A stretch of DNA of 64,000 nt from contig JAOICL010000005.1 of NCBI GenBank assembly GCA_028131545.1, positions 50,771 to 114,770 of the forward strand, written 5' to 3'. The translations under genes and the position numbers were made by a program. Positions 28,154 to 37,189 of this stretch are shown here, one piece after another (the first letter of the stretch is position 1; each line of letters opens with the position of its first letter). The notes beneath the pieces were generated by a model, which was not told the origin of the DNA, made no database searches, and saw nothing but the letters and a program-made list of their open reading frames with translations. This DNA is from Vibrio sp. GTDB taxonomy: Bacteria; Pseudomonadota; Gammaproteobacteria; Enterobacterales; Vibrionaceae.

Positions 28154-28246
28154 TTAGGAGAAGATTTTCTTTTTTGCTTCGTTCGCTGTTTCTTTCCAGT
28201 ATTGAACTCGAACACGATGCAGCTGAGCTTTTCTCGTTTTCTTCAT
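28154..28246 (-). CDS. 30-residue basic small protein
   Basis: A short minus-strand frame, MKKTRKAQLHRVRVQYWKET then a Lys-rich helix ending IFS. It has a strong ribosome site (GAGGGAAC directly before ATG at 28246) and is followed by an intrinsic terminator on the same strand, so a translated transcript is likely. Strongly basic and probably helical. No family recognised. Confidence 0.5.
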   Translation of the reverse strand: MKKTRKAQLHRVRVQYWKETANEAKKKIFS

Positions 28247-28345
28247 AGTTCCCTCATTTGTATAAACTAAATAAGCTCGTCCTGAGCTATCAATCTATGC
28301 GATTGTTGATCGGCGTGTAATATAAACGTTATCTCATATTAATTC

Positions 28346-28361
28346 CGTGATTAGGATCGCA
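28346..28361 (+). promoter_or_regulatory. CRP-like site upstream of the sugar-glycerate operon
   Basis: CGTGA-TTAGGA-TCGCA matches the TGTGA-N6-TCACA consensus at 8 of 10 positions. It lies about 160 bases before the EIIBC gene. CRP control of a PTS operon would be expected. Confidence 0.45.
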
Positions 28362-28397
28362 CATTGTAATGAATTATAAACATTATGCATAGGGGAT

Positions 28398-28440
28398 TTG
28401 ATCAGTATCAACCACGTACCATGATACCGAATATGTATCA
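28398..28440 (+). promoter_or_regulatory. two inverted repeats upstream of the PTS operon
   Basis: TTGAT-CAGT-ATCAA at 28398-28411 and TGATAC-N7-GTATCA at 28422-28440 share the half-site ATCA/TGAT, spaced 10 bases apart. They are plausible operators for the operon's regulator. No regulator gene is adjacent; the nearest candidate is the RpiR-type gene at 24707. Confidence 0.4.
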
Positions 28441-28511
28441 AGAAACGCTATATTACTGGATGTACTGTTACTTATAATTAACATAATTTGAACATATATA
28501 GGTAATACATC

Positions 28512-29909
28512 ATGGCAAATAAAAAAATAGTGGCGGTAACGGCTTGCCCGACAGGCATTGCCCATACTTTCATGGCGGCAAAAAAAATAGAAAGTTGGGC
28601 TAAAAAGAATGGCTATGAGGTTAAAGTAGAAACTCAGGGTAGTGATGGTGTTAAAAATCGCCTTACTGCTCAAGATATTGCTTCGGCGGATGCTGTTGTC
28701 TTGGCTATCGATGTACCTATTATGGATCAAGAACGTTTCGATAATGCGAACCCACTTAAAGTTCGAACGCAGGAGCTGATCAAACATTTTGAAACCCTTC
28801 TTCCAGCTTCCTTTGAACGTGGTAAAACAAAGTCATCTGCAATAGAAGAGATGAGTGAAGAGAAGCGATCAGCTTATCAAGTCGCTATTGGGCATATTAT
28901 GACAGGTATTAGCTTCATGCTTCCTGTTGTTGTGCTCGGTGGCTTATTAATGGCGATAGCGAAGATCACTGGTCAATTTATTGATATCTCTGGCACGCCA
29001 ATTCAAACGTTAGACAAACTTGGTTTCATGACAATTAAGTTCATGTACCCTATTTTTGCAGCATATCTAGCTTACTCTATTGCTGGTAAACCTGCACTTA
29101 TCCCAGCCTTCATTGGCGGCATCATGAGCGATGAAGTGTATAAACGCTTCTTTGACTTAGAAGGGTGGGCTCCTTCTGGGTTCTTTGGTGCGATTGCGAT
29201 TGGTTTCCTTGTTGGTTATTTGGTTCGCTATTTAAATGACACGATTAAAGTCCGTGCAGATTTAACAACTCTAAAAACGATGTTGCTGGTTCCTGCTGTG
29301 ACTGGTGTTGTTATGGTGTTGACGATGGAGTACGCGATTAACCCATTTTTTGGTGCATTGAACATGGCTATGATTGAGCTCTTTACTGAAGCAGGTGATG
29401 CTGGTCGAGGTGTTTACTCAATGGTGATTGCAACGGGTACGGCATTTGATTTAGGTGGACCAATTAACAAAGCAGCCGGTTCAGTTGCTCTCGGCCTTAA
29501 TGGCATGGGGGAAGGAATTGATCTTTTAGCACGAGAGCTGGGTATTGTTATTCCACCGATTGGTGTAGGTATAGCCGCTCTTCTTGATGGACGTTTCCGT
29601 AAGCGAGTATTCACTAATGAAGAGCAAACCGTGGGTAAAACCTCCCTAATGCTCGGAATGATCGGTATATCTGAAGGTGCAATTCCATTTATTCTTAAAA
29701 ACCCAAAACTGATTCCAATCATGATTATGGGTTCTGTTATCGGTACTCAAGTTGGTGTTCTTCTGGGTGTCATTCAAACATTACCTTTACCAGCAGTATG
29801 GGGATGGTTCCTATCGAGTGACCCACTAAGTTACGCATTCTCTGTCTTTGTTGGCTCTGGTTTTATTGCAATCGCATTATTGCTATGTACCAAACCTGAG
29901 AAACAATAG
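28512..29909 (+). CDS. mngA: PTS fructose-family EIIBC, mannosylglycerate-type
   Basis: 465 residues. An N-terminal EIIB domain (1-~100) has the phospho-cysteine C12 in VTACPTGIAHT. An EIIC domain (~120-465) has about 9-10 membrane segments and the motif GGPINKAAGS. The protein phosphorylates its sugar during uptake across the inner membrane. E. coli MngA carries IIA, IIB and IIC in one chain; here IIA is encoded separately at the end of the operon. The adjacent GH38 enzyme suggests mannosylglycerate as substrate (inference). First gene of a four-gene operon. Confidence 0.82.
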   Translation: MANKKIVAVTACPTGIAHTFMAAKKIESWAKKNGYEVKVETQGSDGVKNRLTAQDIASADAVVLAIDVPIMDQERFDNANPLKVRTQELIKHFETLLPASFERGKTKSSAIEEMSEEKRSAYQVAIGHIMTGISFMLPVVVLGGLLMAIAKITGQFIDISGTPIQTLDKLGFMTIKFMYPIFAAYLAYSIAGKPALIPAFIGGIMSDEVYKRFFDLEGWAPSGFFGAIAIGFLVGYLVRYLNDTIKVRADLTTLKTMLLVPAVTGVVMVLTMEYAINPFFGALNMAMIELFTEAGDAGRGVYSMVIATGTAFDLGGPINKAAGSVALGLNGMGEGIDLLARELGIVIPPIGVGIAALLDGRFRKRVFTNEEQTVGKTSLMLGMIGISEGAIPFILKNPKLIPIMIMGSVIGTQVGVLLGVIQTLPLPAVWGWFLSSDPLSYAFSVFVGSGFIAIALLLCTKPEKQ

Positions 29910-30048
29910 AGTTATAGAAATAATCGATTTAAAAAAAGCATAAATTCAAATAAAAAAGAGACCGCGAGTCGGCCTCTCTATTCATTATTCCCTAATATCG
30001 ATATCAATATCGGTGTTCAAGATAAGATTTAATACGGTATATAACGTT

Positions 30049-32664
30049 ATGGCTAAAGTTCATGTAATTCCTCACACTCACTGGGATCGCGAGTGGTATT
30101 TTACGCAACAGGATAGTGATGTTCTTGCGACTTATAATTTTACTAAAGTCATTGAAACGTTGGAAAATGTTCCGGCTTATGAGTGTTACCATCTTGATGG
30201 TCAAAGTTCGATAGTAGAAGACTATTTGAAAGTGCTACCTCATATGCGTGAACGCATGGCGAAGTTAATTAAAGATAAAAAACTATTTATTGGTCCATGG
30301 TACACACAAACTGATACGTACAACGTAGCGGGTGAGTCAATCATTCGTAACCTGAAATACGGAATGCACATTGCTTCAAAAATGGGACATGCCATGGAAG
30401 TCGGGTATTTACCTGATACCTTTGGCCATAATGCTCAGATGCCAACATTATTTAAAGGTATGGGTATTGATAACATCGTTTTTTGGCGTGGAATTGATTA
30501 CGATGATCAAGTTGAGAAATCTCATTTCTTTTGGAAATCCTCAGGAGGAGATAATATTTATGCTTACAATCTTGTCCATGGCTACGGTGCAGCAAAAAAT
30601 ATTATCCCGGCCGACGAACATTTAGATAAAAAAATCTTCCCAATGATTGAGAAGATAAAACATTTATCTGGATTAAGCGAAGTATTGATCCCATCAGGTG
30701 GCGATCAGGTCAACATTGATCCTAACTTACCAGCAACATTAGCAACCGCAACAGAGCGTTCTTCAGCTGGAGATACTTACGCTATCTCGTCTATGGAATC
30801 CTTTGTTGACTTTTTACGTCATAATAATAGCGAATTTGAAACGTATATCGGTGAATTCAAAGCACCGCGTTATGCTCGTATTCATAAAACCATAGCCTCT
30901 GTTCGTTATGACATTAAGAAGCTTAATTTTGAAATTGAACAGTTTTTATTAAAAAAACTGGAAGTCATTATTGCGATTGCAAAAGCTCAAGGTATTAAAG
31001 TTCATACTGAACTAGTGGATATCGCATGGAAAAAAATATTGGAATGCCATGCGCATGATTCGATGGGCGGATGTAATTCAGATGCGACCAACGCAGACAT
31101 TATGCATCGCTTGAAGCAAGCAGAAGAAATTTGTCACGGCTTATATAATCTTGTAATTAAAGAAATCGCAAGTGCGTTTAATGATGACGACGTGTTGATT
31201 TTTAATAACAGAATTAAGCCTTACACTGGCTACGCAAAAGTGATCGCTTTTTCTAAGTTTAAAGAGATTACATTGAAAGCGGGTAATACCGTACTGGATG
31301 CAGAGATCATTCAACGTGATGAACTGGACGGCGGTAAAGTGATTGAAGTCACGAAGGATGGTGAAAAAGAAGTATCGGTTCCGCCATACTACCGTTTTGA
31401 ATTGAATGTCCCAGTTGAGAACTTGCCAGCACTAGGGTATCAAGTATTTGAAGTTGTAGAGGCGACTCATTTACTTTTCCAGCAATCATCAACCGTGACA
31501 GCGATTGAAAACGATCACTTTCAAGTCCAGTTTAAAAATGGACAGGTATCACTAACGGAAAAATCAGCAAGCCGTACAGTGAGTGAACTGATTCGCTTTG
31601 AAGAGCAAGCGGATAATGGTGATTCCTATGACTTTTCTCCTCTTGAAGGAGATGCACCACGCTATGATGAATCTATTGAATTCGTCGAGTCTCGAATTGC
31701 TGCAACAGAACAAACATTGGTTTTAAAAGCAACCTTACATGCACCAGTTGATTTAGAATCGCGTAAAGCGAATACCATCAACGCTATGGCAGAATTTGAA
31801 GTCACATTAACATTGATGAAAGGGGAATCGCAGGTAAGAGTTCAAGTCGAGACAGTCAATGAAATTAACGATCACCGAGTACGTGTGTTAATTAATTCTG
31901 ATGTGATGACCGATACGTCCATTGCAACTCAGCCCTTTGCATTAATGGAACGTCCAGTGAACCCGAACATTGATGGGTGGCGTGAGACATATCGTGAATG
32001 TCCTATTGATATTGAAACAACGGATGGCGCCGTTGCCATTGCGGATAGCCATAATGCGCTAATTGTTAATGGGCGCGGTATCAAAGAGTTTCAAATATTA
32101 AAAGGTGATGCAGCAGATAAGATTGCATTAACGTTATTTAAATCAACCGGAAAGCTTGGGAAAGACGATTTATTATGGCGCCCAGGTCGTGCATCGGGCA
32201 TTAATAATACCGTTGTGTATACACCGGACGCTCAATTGCAAAAATGCATGCAGTTTAACTTTTCCATCGCCTTAACAGCGACGGCTGACCATCATGTAGT
32301 TCGTGAGTTAGAACGAGAGTTTTTAGAGCAGCCATTCAGCTACCATAAGCAAACATTGAATAGTTTTGAGAACCGCTTAGAGCGCTTTCAAGTTCGTTTC
32401 GAGCAACGAGAAGCACCGCGTTCTTTCAGCTTGTTAACCATTAATGAAGCAGTGGAGCTTTCAAGCGTATCGCATTCATTTGATAAAGAAAGTGCGATTA
32501 TTTTACGTATGTTCAATCCGACCAATGCATTGATCACACTTGATAACACTGCATTTTCTAATTTTGCCCAAGCTGAAGTGGTTAACTATAGAGAACACAG
32601 CCAAGAGCAACACTTGACGGTTAGACCAAATAATACACTTGACGTACGCTTAACGCTTGCTTAA
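30049..32664 (+). CDS. mngB: GH38 alpha-mannosidase MngB-like
   Basis: 871 residues from ATG 30049, where the conserved HVIPHTHWDREWYFT begins; E. coli MngB has 877. The zinc-binding HxH-D of GH38 is visible at the N-terminus (HTHWD) and the catalytic-nucleophile region is LPDTFGHNAQMP (~119-130). A helical middle domain and beta-sandwich C-terminal domains follow. In E. coli MngB hydrolyses 6-phospho-mannosyl-D-glycerate to mannose 6-phosphate and glycerate in the cytoplasm. A hairpin (AGAG...CTCT, about 29959-29981) in the 139-base gap after the EIIBC gene may set relative expression. Confidence 0.88.
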   Translation: MAKVHVIPHTHWDREWYFTQQDSDVLATYNFTKVIETLENVPAYECYHLDGQSSIVEDYLKVLPHMRERMAKLIKDKKLFIGPWYTQTDTYNVAGESIIRNLKYGMHIASKMGHAMEVGYLPDTFGHNAQMPTLFKGMGIDNIVFWRGIDYDDQVEKSHFFWKSSGGDNIYAYNLVHGYGAAKNIIPADEHLDKKIFPMIEKIKHLSGLSEVLIPSGGDQVNIDPNLPATLATATERSSAGDTYAISSMESFVDFLRHNNSEFETYIGEFKAPRYARIHKTIASVRYDIKKLNFEIEQFLLKKLEVIIAIAKAQGIKVHTELVDIAWKKILECHAHDSMGGCNSDATNADIMHRLKQAEEICHGLYNLVIKEIASAFNDDDVLIFNNRIKPYTGYAKVIAFSKFKEITLKAGNTVLDAEIIQRDELDGGKVIEVTKDGEKEVSVPPYYRFELNVPVENLPALGYQVFEVVEATHLLFQQSSTVTAIENDHFQVQFKNGQVSLTEKSASRTVSELIRFEEQADNGDSYDFSPLEGDAPRYDESIEFVESRIAATEQTLVLKATLHAPVDLESRKANTINAMAEFEVTLTLMKGESQVRVQVETVNEINDHRVRVLINSDVMTDTSIATQPFALMERPVNPNIDGWRETYRECPIDIETTDGAVAIADSHNALIVNGRGIKEFQILKGDAADKIALTLFKSTGKLGKDDLLWRPGRASGINNTVVYTPDAQLQKCMQFNFSIALTATADHHVVRELEREFLEQPFSYHKQTLNSFENRLERFQVRFEQREAPRSFSLLTINEAVELSSVSHSFDKESAIILRMFNPTNALITLDNTAFSNFAQAEVVNYREHSQEQHLTVRPNNTLDVRLTLA

Positions 32665-32681
32665 TCGCTGGGGTAATAATC

Positions 32682-34376
32682 ATGATTGAACAACAAATTC
32701 AAAATAAAGTGTCCAAACTGTATGGTGCAGAGCAAGCGCCATCGATTACCGCTGATATTATGTCACTGGTTAAAAAGTGGAAAGAGTCATCGACTCAGTA
32801 TAATGAATGGGTGGATGAAAAAACCTCTTATTTAATTACTTACGGTGATAGCTTTCAGCAAGAAGGCGAAAAAACATTAAACACAATGAAGGTATTCTCT
32901 GATCAATACTTAAAAGGTGCGATCAGTAATATTCATATTTTACCTATGTTCCCATACACATCGGATGATGGTTTCAGTGTTGTGGATTATCGTAAAGTCG
33001 ATCCGAATTTAGGTGATTGGTCTCAGTTGAATGCCTTATCAGAGCACTTTGATTTAATGTATGACTGCGTAATTAACCATATATCGAAAAGCAGTGACTG
33101 GTTTCAAGGGTATTTAGCAGGAGATGAACAATATCAGGATTATTTCTTGGATTGTGACCCATCACTTGACTACTCTAGTGTGACTCGTCCTCGAGCCTTG
33201 CCTTTGTTAACGCCATTTAAAAAAGCAGACGGTACGGATGTGAATGTTTGGACAACATTCTCTGATGATCAAATTGATATCAACTTTAAAAGCCCAAAGA
33301 TCTTACTGGAGAGTATTGATATTCTATTGATGTACGCTTCAAATGGTGGTCGTTCAGTTCGTCTGGATGCGATTGGCTTTATTTGGAAAAAGTTGGGTTC
33401 CACTTGTATTCATCTGGAAGAAGCGCATGAGATCATTAAATTGTGGCGTCTTATTATGGATGAAGTCATTCCAGGTTCGATTATCATCACTGAAACGAAT
33501 GTCCCACATAAAGAAAATATTTCTTATTTAGGTGACGGTGATGAAGCCCACATGGTTTATCAGTTTCCGTTACCCCCTCTGACTTTATTCTCATTCATGA
33601 ATGAAGATAGCTCTGTATTAACGCAATGGGCTAAAGGGTTAACAAAAGAAGCGATGGAAAACCTAAAGCTAGGTAAAAAAACAACGTACTTTAACTTTTT
33701 AGCCAGTCATGATGGCGTTGGTGTACGCCCAACCGAAGGCATTTTGTCCGATGATGATCGTATGGCAATGTGTCGCATGGTGGAACGGAAAGGAGGGCGA
33801 GTTAACTATAAAAATAATAGTGACGGTACGCAATCGCCTTATGAATTGAACATCAATTACCTAAGTGCTATCACTGAACCAACAGATAGCGACGCAGTAA
33901 AAGCGGCTAAATTTATTGCAGCTCAATCCATATTGTTGTCGTTCATTGGTGTTCCAGCTATTTACTATCATAGCTTTTTAGGCAGTGAAAATGATATCGC
34001 AAGTATGATTGAGTCGGGTATTAACCGCCGAATAAATCGTGAAAAACTGGATTTATTGGCATTAGAGTCGGAATTGAATGTTGAAGGGTCACTTCGTCGT
34101 CGTGTGTATAAGGAAATGATCCGTTTATTACATATTCGTCAAAATCATACCGCTTTTTCACCGGAATCGGAACAGTGCATTTTGGATCTAGACAATGGTG
34201 TATTTGGACTTAAGCGTGGTAGTGGAAGTAATACGATCGTATTTGCAGTTAATCTAACGTCCAATGATCAAAGCATTCAATTAGAGCAAGGCGGCATTGA
34301 CCTTGTGAGTAATACCAATATTTCATCGCAGACAGTACTGAAACCCTATCAGTTTGTTTGGGTTGCACCAAGGTAA
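32682..34376 (+). CDS. GH13_18 sugar phosphorylase, probably glucosylglycerate phosphorylase
   Basis: 564 residues, the size of sucrose-phosphorylase-family enzymes. Recognisable: SNIHILPMFPYTSDDGFSV near the start, nucleophile Asp in SVRLDAIGFIWKK (~228), acid/base Glu in IIITETNVP (~270), and NFLASHDGVGVRP (~345). The GH13_18 family includes phosphorylases for sucrose, glucosylglycerol and glucosylglycerate (YcjM in E. coli). Its place 17 bases after a mannosylglycerate hydrolase makes glucosylglycerate the best guess: phosphate would release glucose 1-phosphate and glycerate. The exact acceptor is inference. Confidence 0.75.
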   Translation: MIEQQIQNKVSKLYGAEQAPSITADIMSLVKKWKESSTQYNEWVDEKTSYLITYGDSFQQEGEKTLNTMKVFSDQYLKGAISNIHILPMFPYTSDDGFSVVDYRKVDPNLGDWSQLNALSEHFDLMYDCVINHISKSSDWFQGYLAGDEQYQDYFLDCDPSLDYSSVTRPRALPLLTPFKKADGTDVNVWTTFSDDQIDINFKSPKILLESIDILLMYASNGGRSVRLDAIGFIWKKLGSTCIHLEEAHEIIKLWRLIMDEVIPGSIIITETNVPHKENISYLGDGDEAHMVYQFPLPPLTLFSFMNEDSSVLTQWAKGLTKEAMENLKLGKKTTYFNFLASHDGVGVRPTEGILSDDDRMAMCRMVERKGGRVNYKNNSDGTQSPYELNINYLSAITEPTDSDAVKAAKFIAAQSILLSFIGVPAIYYHSFLGSENDIASMIESGINRRINREKLDLLALESELNVEGSLRRRVYKEMIRLLHIRQNHTAFSPESEQCILDLDNGVFGLKRGSGSNTIVFAVNLTSNDQSIQLEQGGIDLVSNTNISSQTVLKPYQFVWVAPR

Positions 34377-34387
34377 GGAATATAAAA

Positions 34388-34984
34388 ATGAAATTAGCAA
34401 GTTTAACCACCCCTGATCTTATTATGATAGATGCGGTATTTGAACATCGTATTGACGCGATTAACACTTTGACTGACAAATTGGCAGAGAGTGGTAAGTT
34501 ATCCGATAAAAAGCAATTTTTAGACGCGGTAATGAAGCGTGAAGAAGAAGGCCCTACAGCACTTGGTGAATATTTAGCTGTCCCTCATGGTAAATCTGAA
34601 GGCGTGATTGAGCCAGTGTTTGCTTGTGCGTTTACAAAAGGTGAATTGGAATGGAAAGGTCTTGATGGTGATGAGCCGGTTAATATGATCTTTTTACTTG
34701 CGATTCCGCCAGCTCAAGCAGGCTCAACTCATATGGAGGTGCTAACAACGCTAACATCATCATTAGTTGAAGATGAGTTCCGTGAGGCATTACTCAATGC
34801 TTCAACGGCGCAAGAGGTCATGGCTTTATTCGGTGACGATACCAATGAAGATAAAGCGGAAGATGAAGCCGAAATCGAAATGGCAATACACCCTGAAATG
34901 GCTGATGATATCAGTTCGAAAGCCTATCCAATCGTAATGGGTATTGGTCTAGCAGCGATTGCGGTATTGTTTACTCTTCTCTAG
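34388..34984 (+). CDS. PTS EIIA (fructose/mannitol type) with a C-terminal membrane tail
   Basis: 198 residues from ATG 34388. Residues 1-~150 form an EIIA fold with phospho-histidine in LAVPHGKSEGV. An acidic linker follows (DDTNEDKAEDEAEIE), then a hydrophobic C-terminal segment (AYPIVMGIGLAAIAVLFTLL), long enough for one membrane helix. EIIA proteins are normally soluble; this one looks tail-anchored. It should hand phosphate to the EIIB domain of the first gene. It ends the operon and is followed by a strong terminator. Confidence 0.85.
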   Translation: MKLASLTTPDLIMIDAVFEHRIDAINTLTDKLAESGKLSDKKQFLDAVMKREEEGPTALGEYLAVPHGKSEGVIEPVFACAFTKGELEWKGLDGDEPVNMIFLLAIPPAQAGSTHMEVLTTLTSSLVEDEFREALLNASTAQEVMALFGDDTNEDKAEDEAEIEMAIHPEMADDISSKAYPIVMGIGLAAIAVLFTLL

Positions 34985-35043
34985 GGGCTTTGTTTTGGCA
35001 TTATACATAGCTAGATTACATCGCTATTTCTTGCTCAGATAAT

Positions 35044-35087
35044 AAAAACGCACGTATTCTCCGAGAGCGAATACGTGCGTTTTTTTG
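35044..35087 (+). terminator. strong terminator ending the sugar-glycerate operon
   Basis: A 16-bp perfect stem (AAAAACGCACGTATTC / GAATACGTGCGTTTTT) with a 9-base loop and a T-run. It can also serve the small minus-strand gene that ends at 35103. Confidence 0.9.
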
Positions 35088-35102
35088 AATGATTAAATAA
35101 GA

Positions 35103-35222
35103 TTAAAACGGAGAAAATGCTCCAGATTGAACAATGCTATCGAAATACCACCAACCAGAAGCAATACCGACGACCATCACAAGTAAAAACCAAAAAATAA
35201 CTTTCTCTAAAGTATGCATCAT
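35103..35222 (-). CDS. 39-residue small membrane protein
   Basis: A minus-strand frame with GAGGA upstream of ATG 35222. After MMHTLEK comes one hydrophobic helix (VIFWFLLVMVVGIASGWWYF), then a short tail DSIVQSGAFSPF. Single-pass topology is clear; no family recognised. A shared terminator lies just beyond its stop. Small accessory subunits of membrane complexes look similar, but no partner is adjacent. Confidence 0.55.
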   Translation of the reverse strand: MMHTLEKVIFWFLLVMVVGIASGWWYFDSIVQSGAFSPF

Positions 35223-35427
35223 GCTGTCCTCAGCTTGTTTTAATTTACATCAAGAGTGTAAATAAATAGAGGGATATCATATTGATTTGGATCAAAGGTG
35301 AGCTACTCTTTTGAATCTATAGCAGATTAATTGTAATTTATTGGGTTCTAAGCCCTAATGGTGGCGGTAGAGCGATGTCCATCTGTGATGTGTCATGATT
35401 TACTGTCCTTAAATTCAGACAAAACAT

Positions 35428-35491
35428 AACGTTGATGAAAACTAATGTTGATGAAAATTAACGTTAATGAAAACATAGCATTAATGAAAAA
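35428..35491 (+). repeat. four imperfect 16-bp tandem repeats before yegD
   Basis: Four head-to-tail 16-base units begin at 35428, 35444, 35460 and 35476, each of the form AACGTTGATGAAAACT with a few changes. The array ends 13 bases before the yegD start codon, so it spans the promoter and leader. Each unit contains an in-register ATGAAAA. The rest of 35223-35427 shows nothing else I can name. Confidence 0.7.
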
Positions 35492-35504
35492 ATAGGGTGG
35501 ATAT

Positions 35505-36857
35505 ATGGCGATCGGTTTTGATTACGGAACAGCAAATTGCTCAGTTGCTCATATGGTCAGTGGAGAGGTTGAATCGATTCCATTGCATAATGGGGAGTTT
35601 TATATTGGGTCGACATTATGCGCTCCTAGTTCTGAAGCAGTAACGGAATATTTATTTCGACATTGGAATATTAAGCCATTTGATACTGTGGGCGAGAACT
35701 TATTACGCCGAGCGATAAGAGAGAATACAGAAGAAGGTTTAGAAATAAGAAAAGACGACATTCTCTTTGGCCAGAAAGCGCTCGATCTGTATCTAGAATC
35801 GCCCCAAGATGTCTATTACATTAAATCTCCTAAATCCTTTTTAGGTTCAATTGGCTTAAGAGATGTTCAGCTTTCATTTTTTGAGGATTTGGTCTGTAGC
35901 ATGATGGTGAATATAAAGTCACAAGCAGAAAGCCATCTTCAAGAAAACATAGAGCAAACCGTGATCGGACGACCTGTCAACTTTATGGGGTTAGGCGGTG
36001 AAGAATCAAACCAACAAGCAGAGGGTATTTTAAAGCGTGCAGCTTTAAGAGCAGGGTTTAAAGACATTGAGTTTCAATTTGAACCGGTTGCAGCAGGTTT
36101 AGATTATGAAGCAACGTTAAGTCAGGATAAATTGGTTTTGGTTGTTGATATTGGTGGTGGTACCACTGACTGCTCTTTATTAAAGATGGGGCCATCATGG
36201 GCAACACATTTCGATCGATCAGAGTCCTTACTCGGACACACCGGTCAACGTGTGGGAGGGAATGACCTCGACATTCATCTTGCATTTAAACGGTTAATGG
36301 CCGATTTTGGCATGGGATCGCAAAAAGTATCCGGGTTAGACATGCCGATGACACAATTTTGGAATCCAATTGCTATCAATGATGTTCAAGCGCAACGTAA
36401 ATTTTATGGTTTTGATAATGTGAAAGATCTCAAGATGCTTTATAAAGAAGCGAAAGATCCAGAAAAGTTAGCACGTTTAATGCAAGTGCAACGTGATAGT
36501 TTAGGGTATCGAATAGTCCGAGAGGCAGAGAAAAGCAAAATCCAATTAGGTGAACATGAAACACATCAAACAAGCTTGATAATAGGAAAGGAGACTATTT
36601 CTCGTTCTATCAATCGTCAAGAGCTAGATAATGCGATTGAGTCGTCAACGGCTAAGATCCAAGCGCTGGTGAAAGAAGCGGTCGTGCAAGCTCAAGTCAA
36701 GCCTGATGTCATTTATATGACCGGGGGGTCAGCTCGTTCTCCGATATTACAAAAAGCCGTAAGGGATATACTGCCAAATATAGAGGTCGTTAGTGGGAAT
36801 TATTTTGGGTCGGTAACGGCCGGATTAGCTCGTTGGGCTGATTTGTGTTTTAAATAA
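35505..36857 (+). CDS. yegD: Hsp70-like chaperone YegD
   Basis: 450 residues, the same length as E. coli YegD. Actin-fold ATPase motifs are visible: phosphate-1 FDYGTANCSVA at the N-terminus, phosphate-2 LVVDIGGGTTDCSLL (~208), and MTGGSARSP near 405 for the adenosine motif. The substrate-binding domain of DnaK is missing, as in YegD. Cytoplasmic; clients unknown. Single gene preceded by GGGTGG and a repeat array. Confidence 0.9.
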   Translation: MAIGFDYGTANCSVAHMVSGEVESIPLHNGEFYIGSTLCAPSSEAVTEYLFRHWNIKPFDTVGENLLRRAIRENTEEGLEIRKDDILFGQKALDLYLESPQDVYYIKSPKSFLGSIGLRDVQLSFFEDLVCSMMVNIKSQAESHLQENIEQTVIGRPVNFMGLGGEESNQQAEGILKRAALRAGFKDIEFQFEPVAAGLDYEATLSQDKLVLVVDIGGGTTDCSLLKMGPSWATHFDRSESLLGHTGQRVGGNDLDIHLAFKRLMADFGMGSQKVSGLDMPMTQFWNPIAINDVQAQRKFYGFDNVKDLKMLYKEAKDPEKLARLMQVQRDSLGYRIVREAEKSKIQLGEHETHQTSLIIGKETISRSINRQELDNAIESSTAKIQALVKEAVVQAQVKPDVIYMTGGSARSPILQKAVRDILPNIEVVSGNYFGSVTAGLARWADLCFK

Positions 36858-36990
36858 GGTATTAATAAAACGGCAATGTGCGATGAGAACGCCTGAATTG
36901 ATGCTTTAATGTTTCAAAATGTATCCTAGCTATCGCTATAGTCGTCTTTAGTAGATTATATTTAGAAGTATTTAAGAGAAGAAGATAGCT

Positions 36991-37095
36991 ATGTTGTCAT
37001 TGTTTGTTTTTTGCGTTATTGGATTAATCTTCGTGAAGCTAGGGGCGTATAGCGCAGGTCGAATTCATCATTATAAAAAGAAGCTATTAGGCTAA
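36991..37095 (+). CDS. 34-residue small membrane protein
   Basis: A plus-strand frame with AAGAGAAGAAG upstream of ATG 36991. MLSLFVFCVIGLIFVKLGAY is hydrophobic and followed by a basic tail ending YKKKLLG, so one membrane helix with a cytoplasmic C-terminus is likely by the positive-inside rule. No family recognised. Confidence 0.45.
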   Translation: MLSLFVFCVIGLIFVKLGAYSAGRIHHYKKKLLG

Positions 37096-37142
37096 TCTCA
37101 TCAGTTTATATTTATCATGATGTAATCATACTCAAGCATTCA

Positions 37143-37184
37143 GACTCAATAACCCAGACCTCATAACCCAAACTCAATAACCAA
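37143..37184 (+). repeat. three 14-bp tandem repeats
   Basis: Units at 37143, 37157 and 37171 of the form GACTCAATAACCCA, differing by 2-3 bases each, directly before a terminator. Probably a minor slippage product. Confidence 0.65.
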
Positions 37185-37189
37185 AGAAA

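Noticed and set aside
37143..37184. CRISPR-like array
   Set aside because: Units are 14 bases, directly adjacent without spacers; it is a simple tandem repeat.
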